From NCBI RefSeq assembly GCF_003095395.1, contig NZ_QEIJ01000002.1, forward strand, positions 124,001-188,000: DNA of 64,000 bases, written 5' to 3'. This DNA comes from Microbacterium sp. Gd 4-13 (GTDB lineage: Bacteria > Actinomycetota > Actinomycetes > Actinomycetales > Microbacteriaceae). Positions 47,799-54,905 of this stretch are shown here, in pieces. Position 1 is the stretch's first letter. Each line of letters begins with the position of its first letter. Both the position numbers and the translations under genes were made by a program. Under the pieces are notes generated by a model. It saw only the letters and a list, made by a program, of their open reading frames with translations, was not told the origin of the DNA and did not search any database.

Positions 47799-48127
47799 GG
47801 CGTGGTATAGAACAGGGCTCGCCGTTGCGCGTAGTGGTCGCCTCGGTTCACATTCGGCAATCCGCTTTGCGTCGTTATGGAGGCGCTGCTCGTGTAATTC
47901 GTGAACGCATTACCGCCAGGCGTTCCATAGCGGGCTCGCACGTACACGGTGCCGCAGTTGACCTCATTCACAGACCGGACCGTGGTGGTGTTCGAGACGC
48001 CCGTCATCGAACCGCCGTTCGTACAGCCCACTGTCAATACGCCTGCGGCCGCCGGCAGTGCCGGAAGTAGTGCGAGCGCTAACGAAGCAGCGATGGCTGC
48101 GCCGGCGAACTTCTTCTTCATCTTCAT
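47795..48127 (-). CDS. Small secreted protein, candidate exported effector or bacteriocin-like peptide
   Basis: A 110-residue protein with a classical signal peptide (KMKKKF, a hydrophobic core, then LPAAAG near 24-29), leaving about 80 mature residues. The mature part is rich in Thr, Ser, Asn and Gly, has two cysteines (VGCTNGG, VNCGTVY) and ends NRGDHYAQRRALFYTTP. I recognise no family; the small size, Tyr-rich end and the downstream ABC operon faintly recall lactococcin-972-type genes, but core features of that family are not visible. The ATG at 48127 has GGAG at six bases. Confidence 0.6.
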   Translation of the reverse strand: MKMKKKFAGAAIAASLALALLPALPAAAGVLTVGCTNGGSMTGVSNTTTVRSVNEVNCGTVYVRARYGTPGGNAFTNYTSSASITTQSGLPNVNRGDHYAQRRALFYTTP

Positions 48128-48137
48128 TGACAACTCC

Positions 48138-48152
48138 GTTCGTTTACCGAAC
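48138..48152 (-). promoter_or_regulatory. Hairpin next to the ribosome site of the secreted-protein gene
   Basis: GTTCG and CGAAC around a five-base loop form a stem ending directly at the GGAG ribosome site. It could affect translation of the secreted protein. Confidence 0.3.
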
Positions 48153-48230
48153 GCCCTCGACGCGTGTTCACAGAAGGCGACAGCACCGGATCAGTGCGGT
48201 AGCGGGGAGGCTAACAGGTCACGCGGAGCT

Positions 48231-48251
48231 TTTGTAGTGTCTCCCTACAAA
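48231..48251. promoter_or_regulatory. Candidate operator upstream of the secreted protein/ABC operon
   Basis: A perfect inverted repeat: TTTGTAG (48231-48237), seven bases, CTACAAA (48245-48251). It lies 104 bases before the start codon and overlaps the -35 position of a possible minus-strand promoter with TTAGCC at 48214-48209. Confidence 0.5.
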
Positions 48252-48261
48252 CTGTTCTCCA

Positions 48262-48276
48262 GCCGCAGACTGCGGC
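48262..48276 (-). terminator. Short stem-loop after the PH-like gene
   Basis: GCCGCA and TGCGGC around a three-base loop, 34 bases after the stop of the gene at 48310. It lacks a U-run. Confidence 0.35.
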
Positions 48277-48309
48277 AGAGCCAGGCCCACAACGCCGTCG
48301 CACGGCCCT

Positions 48310-48639
48310 TCAGTCCAGGCTGTTCGCGATGAGGCGCACCGCGGCGTCGGGGTCGTCGACATCGACGACGAGCTTCTCGTACTCGTTGTCGCGCAGGATG
48401 ACGATGATCGCCTTGGCCTGATCGTCGACCGCCCAGAAGGACTTCTCGTCGTCGTCTTCGTCGCGATGGATGCCGGGGGATGCCCGGACCCCTTCTACCC
48501 GAAAGAAGGGGTCCGGGTCACGCACAACTCCCACGATGTGCGCGAGCGGGATTCTGAGTTCCCGCTCCTGAGAGAGGATCCGCACGGCGCCTTCCATCCG
48601 CACGACGAGCGAGTCGTCGATAACGGTCAGGTCGGCCAT
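48310..48639 (-). CDS. Small PH-like/DUF protein, 109 aa
   Basis: A 109-residue soluble protein, probably beta-rich: ADLTVIDDSLVVRMEGAVRI opens it and FWAVDDQAKAIIVILRDN lies in the second half. The layout resembles small bacterial pleckstrin-homology-like proteins that begin with a DxLxVxLxxxExx pattern, but this is tentative. The ATG at 48639 has GAGGAGA upstream. It is separated from the lan locus by a strong hairpin and a 20-base palindrome. Function unknown. Confidence 0.7.
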   Translation of the reverse strand: MADLTVIDDSLVVRMEGAVRILSQERELRIPLAHIVGVVRDPDPFFRVEGVRASPGIHRDEDDDEKSFWAVDDQAKAIIVILRDNEYEKLVVDVDDPDAAVRLIANSLD

Positions 48640-48696
48640 GTTTCTCCTCGAGACCTTGGCGTACCCACCCCACGTGAACCCGCCACGGACGTTGAC

Positions 48697-48728
48697 GAGC
48701 TCGGACCTCGGGCTGGAGGTCCGAGCTC
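48697..48728 (-). terminator. Perfect 13-bp hairpin upstream of the PH-like gene
   Basis: GAGCTCGGACCTC (48697-48709) pairs with GAGGTCCGAGCTC (48716-48728) around six bases. It lies 58 bases before the start at 48639. No U-run follows on either strand. It may end read-through from the lan locus or act in the 5' leader of the PH-like gene. Confidence 0.5.
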
Positions 48729-48801
48729 GATAAACGGGTCGAGGTCCGCAGTCACGACTCCGTCCACCACGCACGTTAGGTCAGGGCGGATGCTGCGCGC
48801 A

Positions 48802-48821
48802 TGTCCCCCGAATGGGGGACA
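48802..48821. promoter_or_regulatory. 20-bp palindrome, candidate regulator site
   Basis: TGTCCCCCGAATGGGGGACA: eight-base arms around GAAT. On the minus strand it lies about 23 bases upstream of a TAACGT box (48778-48773), a place where an activator of the response-regulator type could bind. No coding feature is seen between 48640 and 49062. Confidence 0.45.
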
Positions 48822-48979
48822 CATCGGGCTCATCGCGGCCCTCGGGTGACGGCCGAGAACTCAGCGCAGGCGGCCACTTGCCTGGGGAGACAAGGGAGTT
48901 CGCGGGATGGGGCCCGACTCGCTTCCGTCGGACGGTCGTGCGCCGCATCCGCTCGCCGTCGCAGATTGCCGTCGGAAGT

Positions 48980-48995
48980 TCATACATATGAGTGA
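48980..48995. promoter_or_regulatory. Imperfect second copy of the lan palindrome
   Basis: TCATACATATGAGTGA shares its first 11 bases with the perfect palindrome at 51983-51998, and the flanks on the minus strand are also alike (GAA-C/G-TTC-GACG). It lies just past the lanA terminator. Confidence 0.45.
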
Positions 48996-49008
48996 GGGCC
49001 CACGATCG

Positions 49009-49040
49009 GGGGAGTGGCTCGCCTCGCGACTCCACTCCCC
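49009..49040 (-). terminator. Stem-loop after the lanthipeptide precursor gene
   Basis: GGGGAGTGG (49009-49017) pairs with CCACTCCCC (49032-49040) around 14 bases, 23 bases after the lanA stop. Confidence 0.6.
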
Positions 49041-49062
49041 GCGACCGTGACCGACGTCTATG

Positions 49063-49185
49063 TCAGCAGACCGACGCCGATGCCGTGCTCACGCAGACGC
49101 TGGCACTGAAGGTGCTGGCGAACTGTGTTCCCCGCCCTTCGCCCGACGCGTCGTCGAGCGTCTGGAGTGACAACAGATATCCCAT
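49063..49185 (-). CDS. lanA: Class III lanthipeptide precursor, 40 aa
   Basis: A 40-codon gene directly behind lanKC, with five bases between stop and ATG and GGGAGGTGAG as ribosome site inside the lanKC end. The N-terminal part has the leader pattern LLSLQTLDD (residues 4-12), as in class III leaders read by LanKC. The C-terminal part holds two consecutive S-x-x-S-x-x-x-C motifs, S24-S27-C31 and S33-S36-C40, the unit converted into labionin or paired lanthionine rings; the second ends exactly at the C-terminus. No other precursor was found next to it. The call rests on pattern and position, and the chemistry is inferred. Confidence 0.88.
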   Translation of the reverse strand: MGYLLSLQTLDDASGEGRGTQFASTFSASVCVSTASASVC

Positions 49186-49190
49186 GGATC

Positions 49191-51800
49191 TCACCTCCCT
49201 CGTTGCGAAGGGCGCCGCCGGAGCGAGCGCATCTCGATATCGCGGGGGGAGAGCAGGTACGGCAGACCCAGCAGCACGGGGGTCTCGCCGCGAAGGTGTG
49301 CACGGTAGGCCACCAGGGCCGTGAGTACTCCCGCCGACCCGGTGGCGAGGTCGCAGGATGCGCGGAGTAGCCCGTTGCCCACGAATCGGATGCCATCGGG
49401 GGAGGAGAGAGAGTGCAGGGGCAGCTGAGCGGCGTGCCGGTGCAGGGCCTCTGTCGACATGGTGTCGGAGCGTCCGACAGCTTCGAGGAGGAGCAGGAAC
49501 TGCATGAGACCGGCCCGCCCCTGCACGAGACCGGACTGGATCGCGAACGGCGCTGACGCCGCGCGCACGATGCCGTCGAGCGACTCGAGATGGCGTTCGC
49601 TCTCGCCGAGGTGGGCGAGCGCGAGGGCGATCACCGCGCCGATGCCCGCCGACCCGTGACCCAGGTAAGGGAGCACGCGCCAGCCCTCGTTCACCTGCAG
49701 CGATGCGTCGGTGGACCGGGTGAGCGAGGCCATGTCGTGGTCCAGGGCGTCGCTCGCGAGCCGGAGGTGGCGCACGTCGCCCGTGCGTTCGTACAGGCGC
49801 ACCGCGAAGAGCGCGGTGCCCGTCGCACCGTGCAGCAGCCCGCCGCGGCCGGTCGCGACGCGGGTCTGCGGTGCGGCGTCGGCCAGACGACTGCGTAGAT
49901 CATCGGCGATGCGCACCGCCGCATCGAGCATCGCGGGGCTCTCGTCGCTCTCGGCGAGAAACGCCAGACCCACGCCCGGCAGCCCCGAGTAGAGGTCGCT
50001 GCCGAGACCGCTCAGCTCGTCGGCGGCGAGCCACGCCGTCGCACGCTGCGCTGCGGATCGATCGCCGAGCAGGCGGAACGCCCACGCCGACCCGGCCGCG
50101 CCGTCCATCAGCCCCGCGCGCGGTGCCTGCTCGCGGGCGAGAGCGCGTTCGACCCACGCCCGCTCGAGAGCGAGGTCGTCGTGCCCGGCCAGCCGCAGGG
50201 CGCTCATGACGCCGAGCGCCCCGTGCGCGACGCCGGTCGCGGGCTCGGCGAACTGTGCGGGGTCGCCCGGCCACAGGCGGTCGTCGCGCCCGAGATCGAG
50301 GTCGGCGCGCACCGCAGCGACGACCCCGTCGATCGTGCGCGACAGCGCAGCATCCGTCGTCTCGGCAGGGTCGTGGATGCTGCGCGGAGCGCGGTCACGG
50401 TCGCGCAGGGCCAGGGCGCCCGCCGAGCGCTCGACCCAGGCAGGGTCGAGGGAGAACTCCGCCGCGGCCGCGGAGATCAGCTGCGCGGCCTTCGCGTCGT
50501 CCAGGGGAAGGAGGGCCGTGAGGGGGAGGAAGACGAAGAGGTCGATGCAGGCGAGCGCGTAGAGATCGCGTGCGGTTCCGCCCCGGCCGTCGGGCGGCAC
50601 GAAACCGGGGACGCCGATGCCTGCCGAATCGGGCGCCGAGACGTCTCGTGCCATCTCGAGGTCGATGAGCACGACGGAGTCGTCGGCCCGCACCATCACG
50701 TTGCAGGGATGGAGGTCGCCGTGAACGAAGCCGGCGGCGTGCAGCTGCGAGATCGCGCGCCGGACCGCGGCGCTCACGGTGAGCGCCCAGTCGCGGTACT
50801 CCGCCCGCGATGCCGCGTCGGCGCCGGTCCGCACGAGCGGGTGGCGGGCGACGACGGCCGCGTTCAGGGGCGTGCCGTCGATGCGCTCCATGGCGAGGAA
50901 GCGGTGGCCGTGGGCCTCGAAGACATCGACGACGTCGGGGGTGGGGAGGCTCGCGAGCTCGCGCAGCACGTGCTCCTCGTCGCGGAGCCGGGTCACCGCG
51001 TCGCGGCCGTCGGGAGTGCGCCCGGTGTGGGGGCGGGCCTCTTTCACGATGACGGATGCGCCGCCGACGGTGGCCTCGTAGACACCGCCGGCGTTCGAAT
51101 GGTGCAGCGCTCCCGTGATGGTCGGGAGGCCAGCCGGAGGTGTCAGGTCGAGCGCGCCCAGCTGCTCGCGGAGGAAGCCGGGCATCCGCACCCAGGTGGG
51201 CACCTGGAATGCCGCCGACCGCACGTCGGGCCGCCATCGCCCCGTGTCGAGATCACGGACCGCGAGGACGGGCACGCCGTCGATCGTTGCCCACCGCTTC
51301 ACGAAGGCCCCGTACCGGACGAACAGCGGGCCCTCGCGCCAGCGCAGGTCGGAAAGGATGTACGGCGCCGGGGCTCCACCGAGTCGCTCGTCGAGCTCCA
51401 CGAGCGCCTCGTGCAGGGACCGCTCGTCGGGCGGATACACGGTGAGGAACTTCCCCGCGGACGACCGGTCGGCATCCTTGCTGAGGGATCGCTCGAGCTG
51501 GCCCTGGTCGACGAGAAACTTGAAGGCGATCCCGCGGCGGTGACAGAACGCGGCGGCCTCGCGCAGCATCCGATCGGCCGTCTCCAGCGTCGCGCCGACG
51601 TGCATCTTCCACCCCTGCTCGGGAAGGACGGAGCCCCGGGGGCGCCAGAACGACCACGGCCGCTCGACGAGGTGGTCCCACCCGCTCCAGTCGAGATCGG
51701 CCGGCACGACGAAGCATCGGCCGGTCGCCGCAACCGCTCGGGACGGTGCGTCGTAGAACCGTGGGTGGGCGTTCGCGAACGCCGAATAGTTGGTGTCCAC
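49191..51800 (-). CDS. lanKC: Class III lanthionine synthetase LanKC
   Basis: An 869-residue three-domain enzyme that phosphorylates Ser/Thr of the precursor, eliminates phosphate and closes lanthionine or labionin rings. The N-terminal lyase region (about 1-200) has WKMHVGATLETA and GKFLTVYP. The Ser/Thr-kinase-like domain (about 230-430) has K253 in VIVKEARPH, HGDLHPCN (360-367) and DLE (380-382). The LanC-like cyclase region (about 520-869) has GLMDGAAGSAWAF, LLHGATGTALF and YLGHGSAGIG but lacks the zinc-binding Cys-Cys-His set, as expected for class III. GTG start behind AAGGGGG. The kinase motif residues are intact. Confidence 0.93.
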   Translation of the reverse strand: MDTNYSAFANAHPRFYDAPSRAVAATGRCFVVPADLDWSGWDHLVERPWSFWRPRGSVLPEQGWKMHVGATLETADRMLREAAAFCHRRGIAFKFLVDQGQLERSLSKDADRSSAGKFLTVYPPDERSLHEALVELDERLGGAPAPYILSDLRWREGPLFVRYGAFVKRWATIDGVPVLAVRDLDTGRWRPDVRSAAFQVPTWVRMPGFLREQLGALDLTPPAGLPTITGALHHSNAGGVYEATVGGASVIVKEARPHTGRTPDGRDAVTRLRDEEHVLRELASLPTPDVVDVFEAHGHRFLAMERIDGTPLNAAVVARHPLVRTGADAASRAEYRDWALTVSAAVRRAISQLHAAGFVHGDLHPCNVMVRADDSVVLIDLEMARDVSAPDSAGIGVPGFVPPDGRGGTARDLYALACIDLFVFLPLTALLPLDDAKAAQLISAAAAEFSLDPAWVERSAGALALRDRDRAPRSIHDPAETTDAALSRTIDGVVAAVRADLDLGRDDRLWPGDPAQFAEPATGVAHGALGVMSALRLAGHDDLALERAWVERALAREQAPRAGLMDGAAGSAWAFRLLGDRSAAQRATAWLAADELSGLGSDLYSGLPGVGLAFLAESDESPAMLDAAVRIADDLRSRLADAAPQTRVATGRGGLLHGATGTALFAVRLYERTGDVRHLRLASDALDHDMASLTRSTDASLQVNEGWRVLPYLGHGSAGIGAVIALALAHLGESERHLESLDGIVRAASAPFAIQSGLVQGRAGLMQFLLLLEAVGRSDTMSTEALHRHAAQLPLHSLSSPDGIRFVGNGLLRASCDLATGSAGVLTALVAYRAHLRGETPVLLGLPYLLSPRDIEMRSLRRRPSQRGR

Positions 51801-51982
51801 AAGCCCCCCTTGTCACCGTGAACCCCGCGCAGGTCAGTCTGCGATCACGGTCCCATCGAAGGGCAGGCGGTGGATCGGCCGCCAGGGTGACGCGGTGCTC
51901 CCGGGGCGCCGCGTTGCGGCCCGGCGACTCGACACCGAACGGACGGACGCCCCTGCGCCACCGGAAAACTCGTCGTCGAACT

Positions 51983-51998
51983 TCATACATATGTATGA
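51983..51998. promoter_or_regulatory. Perfect 16-bp palindrome upstream of lanKC
   Basis: TCATACATATGTATGA lies ten bases after the response-regulator stop and 183 bases before lanKC, in a 207-base gap with no gene. A related copy lies at 48980-48995, just past the lanA terminator. It is a candidate site for the adjacent NarL-type regulator. Confidence 0.55.
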
Positions 51999-52007
51999 GG
52001 TGCATTT

Positions 52008-52673
52008 TCAGGACAGGTGGTTGCGCGCTCCCCACAGGGCAAGCTGCGTGCGGTCTTCGAGCCCGACCTTCTTGATCGCGGAGTGCATGTGGGAGCGCAC
52101 CGTGTGCACCGAGACCCCCAGGTGCTCCGCGATCGCCTCGCTGCTGGTCACGCCCTTCGACAGCACCGCGACCACCCGGCGTTCCGACGCGGTGAGCCGA
52201 TGGGCGATGGCCCGGTCATCGCGCGACGAGCCCCGGCGCACGAACTCCTGCAGCATGGTGGCGGTCACGTGCGACGACACGAGGGCGTGCCCCCGCGCGG
52301 CCGCGTGGATCGCCTCGAGCAGCACGTCGGAGTCGTGGCTCTTGAGCAGATAGCCGACAGCTCCGGAGTCGAGTGCTTCCGAGACGTAGCCGTCGATCGC
52401 GAAGCTGGTCATGACGATGACGGCGACGGACGGATGATCGGGCGACGTCGTGAGTTCGCGGGTGGCTTCGAGTCCGCTCATCCCCGGCATCTGCAGATCC
52501 ATGAGCACGACGTCGGCGTGTTCCGATCGCGCCGCGGCCACGGCATCCACCCCATTGGTGACCTCGCCGACCACCGTGATCCCCGCGGCGCCCTCGAGCT
52601 GGAGACGCAGGCCCTTGCGGACGGTGCGGTTGTCGTCGGCGATCAGCACGCGGATCGTCGTCTTGCCGCCCAT
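52008..52673 (-). CDS. NarL/LuxR-family response regulator of the lan locus
   Basis: A 221-residue two-component regulator. The receiver domain has D13/D14, phosphoacceptor D59 in VLMDLQMPG, T89 and K111; the C-terminal LuxR helix-turn-helix lies at about 155-215 (LTASERRVVAVLSKGVTSSEAIAEHLGVSVHTVRSH in essence, here cited by its ends). The ATG at 52673 has GAGGAGA upstream and follows the kinase gene by 14 bases. It probably controls lanKC and lanA through the palindrome at 51983. Confidence 0.92.
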   Translation of the reverse strand: MGGKTTIRVLIADDNRTVRKGLRLQLEGAAGITVVGEVTNGVDAVAAARSEHADVVLMDLQMPGMSGLEATRELTTSPDHPSVAVIVMTSFAIDGYVSEALDSGAVGYLLKSHDSDVLLEAIHAAARGHALVSSHVTATMLQEFVRRGSSRDDRAIAHRLTASERRVVAVLSKGVTSSEAIAEHLGVSVHTVRSHMHSAIKKVGLEDRTQLALWGARNHLS

Positions 52674-52687
52674 CGGCGTCTCCTCGT

Positions 52688-54004
52688 CTAGTCGATGTGT
52701 GCGACCGGGATGCGCACCCGAACACCCCAGCCGCCGTCGGCGGTGTCGCCGCTGGTCATTGTGCCTCGCAGGAGGTCGATGTGTTCGCGCATTCCGGTCA
52801 GACCCCAGCCCAGGTTGAGGCCGGGGAGCGGTTCGGTGCCGGGTCGCGGAGGCTCGTTCCTCACGTGCAGCTCGAGCATCCCGGGGGAGTGCGCGAGATC
52901 GACCTGGACCGCCGCGCCGGGCGCGTGCTTGGCCGCGTTGGTCAGGGCCTCCTGCAGCGCTCGGTAGGCGGTGGTGGAGACGACGGCGGGCAGCTCCTCC
53001 AGAGGACCAGACGACTGAATGGTCAGCGGCATCCCGCGCTTCTGCCAGTACGAGACCAGTTCATCGGCACGGCGGAGGTCGCGCGTCGCCTCGATCGGCG
53101 TGGCACCCACCGCTCGGAAGTCGGCGAGGGCGCCCGCGAGGCTGGCCGCGGCGAACCTGCCCTCGTTGCGCACGTCCTCGACGAGTTCGAGAGCCCGCTC
53201 GGGGTGTTCCGGTGCCAGGCTCATGGCGGCGTCGGCGAGGGCGATGAGACCGGCAAGGTGCTGGCCGGCGACGTCGTGCAGCTCCTGCGCGATCCTCGCC
53301 CGCTCTCTTCCGCGGGCCTCTTCCACGCGCTTCTCGTGCTCGCGTCGAGCGGTATCGGCGCGGTGCCGCTCCAGCAGCAGTCGTCGAGTTTGCGCGCCCC
53401 ACCACACCCCGAGCACGGCGGCACCGCCGGCGATCGCGACGATGGCGATCGACTCGGCGACGATGAAACCGATCGCGACCCCGAGAGGCTCGCCCAGCGA
53501 GAGCACCCACAGCAGCATCCCCACGACGAGGACGACCACGACGACCACGAGGGAGAGCAGACCCCTCAACGCCGTGGTGCGAGTGGCGAGCAGGAACAGA
53601 GCGATCGCGATCACCGCCTGCATCGGCACGAGCCACTTCGGCACCCCCAGTCCGATCGCGAGCGCGAGATAGATCGCCGTCGCTCCGGCTACGGCGAGAG
53701 CGGGGTGTCGATCGCTCACGAGCAGCATCGCCGACTGCGCTGCGCACCCCGCCACCAGCAGGCCGAGTGTGAGCGCCATCGGTACCGGGAAGTCCCACTG
53801 GCCCTGCGTGGCGACGAGGGCGGAGATCGGCACGGACAGCACGGGGATCACTGTCGCGACGAACACGGTCAGGGCGAAGATCAGGGCGGAACGGCGGCTG
53901 CCGAGGATGCGGCGCTCGATCGTCTGCGGCTCGATGAGCGCGCCGCCGATCGACGTCGGCGACGTCAGCGAACTCGAAGACCTGGTTCCGGCTTGAAGAG
54001 ACAC
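52688..54004 (-). CDS. Sensor histidine kinase of the lan locus
   Basis: A 438-residue NarL-family sensor with five or six membrane helices in the first ~200 residues, no large extracellular loop, a coiled-coil linker and the HisKA_3 box with H243 in IAQELHDVAGQHL. The ATP-binding domain follows (EALTNAAKHAPGA, then WGLTGMREHIDLLRG). The GTG at 54004 has GACAAT exactly six bases upstream, so the transcript is probably leaderless and this start is favoured. Such helix-only sensors often respond to membrane or envelope signals; the stimulus is unknown. Confidence 0.9.
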   Translation of the reverse strand: MSLQAGTRSSSSLTSPTSIGGALIEPQTIERRILGSRRSALIFALTVFVATVIPVLSVPISALVATQGQWDFPVPMALTLGLLVAGCAAQSAMLLVSDRHPALAVAGATAIYLALAIGLGVPKWLVPMQAVIAIALFLLATRTTALRGLLSLVVVVVVLVVGMLLWVLSLGEPLGVAIGFIVAESIAIVAIAGGAAVLGVWWGAQTRRLLLERHRADTARREHEKRVEEARGRERARIAQELHDVAGQHLAGLIALADAAMSLAPEHPERALELVEDVRNEGRFAAASLAGALADFRAVGATPIEATRDLRRADELVSYWQKRGMPLTIQSSGPLEELPAVVSTTAYRALQEALTNAAKHAPGAAVQVDLAHSPGMLELHVRNEPPRPGTEPLPGLNLGWGLTGMREHIDLLRGTMTSGDTADGGWGVRVRIPVAHID

Positions 54005-54041
54005 CCCCTCATTGTCGGGGTGCCGCGTGATTCCCGCTCGG

Positions 54042-54278
54042 TTACTCCAGAGTGGGTGGGAGCGCGAGCACGATCTCCTCGGCGGTGCGTTCGCTGCCCG
54101 GGACGGACGAGGCCGTGCGCGAGACCTCGATGAATCCGAGCTTCGACAGCAGCGATGCGGATGCGTCGTCGTCCGCCCCCACGCGGACGTACAGAGGGCG
54201 TTCCGCGGTCGTCGCGACGAGCTCGGAGATCGTGGCTCCACCGTCGTCGGGCAGGTGTCGAAGGTCTATCGGGTCCAC
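54042..54278 (-). CDS. Hypothetical protein, 78 aa
   Basis: A small soluble protein. The stretch LYVRVGADDDASASLLSKLG resembles the second half of GNAT acetyltransferases (gain of a neighbour residue followed by LLxKLGF), but the acetyl-CoA motif is missing, so it may be a truncated relative. The GTG at 54278 has TAGGGT (54290-54285) exactly six bases upstream, a leaderless promoter, which supports the gene being real. It lies between the lan sensor kinase and the cold-shock gene. Confidence 0.6.
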   Translation of the reverse strand: MDPIDLRHLPDDGGATISELVATTAERPLYVRVGADDDASASLLSKLGFIEVSRTASSVPGSERTAEEIVLALPPTLE

Positions 54279-54361
54279 GTCGTCACCCTACGCCGGGAGG
54301 TCGCCTCGACCCCAGGAGAAATTCCCAGAAAATGCTGTCGCCGGGACACTCCGTTCATCAG

Positions 54362-54449
54362 TAGAGTGTTCGCAGTCACGCATTGCGTGGCCTATCCGGG
54401 GGGATCCGTCGACGCCCGGGCCTCAGAGCTTCAGCTCGGCCCGGGCGTC
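54362..54449 (+). other. Intergenic hairpin region, possible small RNA
   Basis: In the 308-base gap between 54279 and 54586, GACGCCCGGGCC (54411-54422) pairs perfectly with GGCCCGGGCGTC (54438-54449) around a 15-base loop. A TAGAGT box lies about 44 bases before it. There is no gene upstream on the plus strand that would need a terminator, so a small RNA ending in this stem is possible. Otherwise the gap holds only a TTAGCG box (54532-54537) that may serve the cold-shock gene. Confidence 0.3.
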
Positions 54450-54586
54450 GTATGGTTTCCGGGCGCGTTTCGCCGCCGTAACCGCATGCAACGTTTCTGT
54501 CACCATCCTTTCGGCGACGACACGTCGACCGTTAGCGTGTCAGAGGACCGACGCAGAAGGCGTCGGCAGCAGCAGAACGGCACGCA

Positions 54587-54793
54587 ATGAGCACGCAGGG
54601 CACGGTCAAGTGGTTCAACTCGGAGAAGGGTTTCGGATTCATCGCTCCCGATGACGGCAGCGCGGACGTCTTCGCGCACTACACGGCGATCCAGGCCTCG
54701 GGTTACCGCTCCCTGGAGGAGAACCAGCGGGTCGAGTTCGACGTCGCGCAGGGTCCGAAGGGCCTGCAGGCGGAGAACATCAACCCCATCTGA
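54587..54793 (+). CDS. Cold-shock domain protein (CspA family)
   Basis: A 68-residue OB-fold RNA chaperone with both RNA-binding motifs: KGFGFI (RNP1, about 14-19) and VFAHY (RNP2, about 28-32). It binds single-stranded RNA and DNA and aids translation in the cold or during growth. A terminator follows immediately. In RNP1 the usual FGFI form is intact. Confidence 0.95.
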   Translation: MSTQGTVKWFNSEKGFGFIAPDDGSADVFAHYTAIQASGYRSLEENQRVEFDVAQGPKGLQAENINPI

Positions 54794-54797
54794 ATCA

Positions 54798-54819
54798 CCG
54801 CCCGCTGAGGCGGGTTTTT
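54798..54819 (+). terminator. Intrinsic terminator of the cold-shock gene
   Basis: CCCGC pairs with GCGGG around TGAG (with an alternative CCGCC/GGCGG register) and is followed by TTTTT. Confidence 0.85.
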
Positions 54820-54905
54820 CGCGGTCCGCATCGCCGCGTGATCATCGGCGGCGGTGCGGATCGTCTCGAACGCGGTGTGGTTTCCGCCAGGGCTGAGCGG
54901 TCGGC

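Noticed and set aside
47795..48127. Assignment of the secreted protein to the lactococcin 972 family
   Set aside because: The size, Tyr-rich C-terminus and nearby ABC genes are suggestive, but the typical Trp/Gly-rich start and the associated large membrane protein are not visible.
48640..49000. A second lanthipeptide precursor near the distal copy of the palindrome
   Set aside because: All minus-strand frames between 48640 and 48990 were read; none shows the LLxLQ leader pattern or an S-x-x-S-x-x-x-C core.
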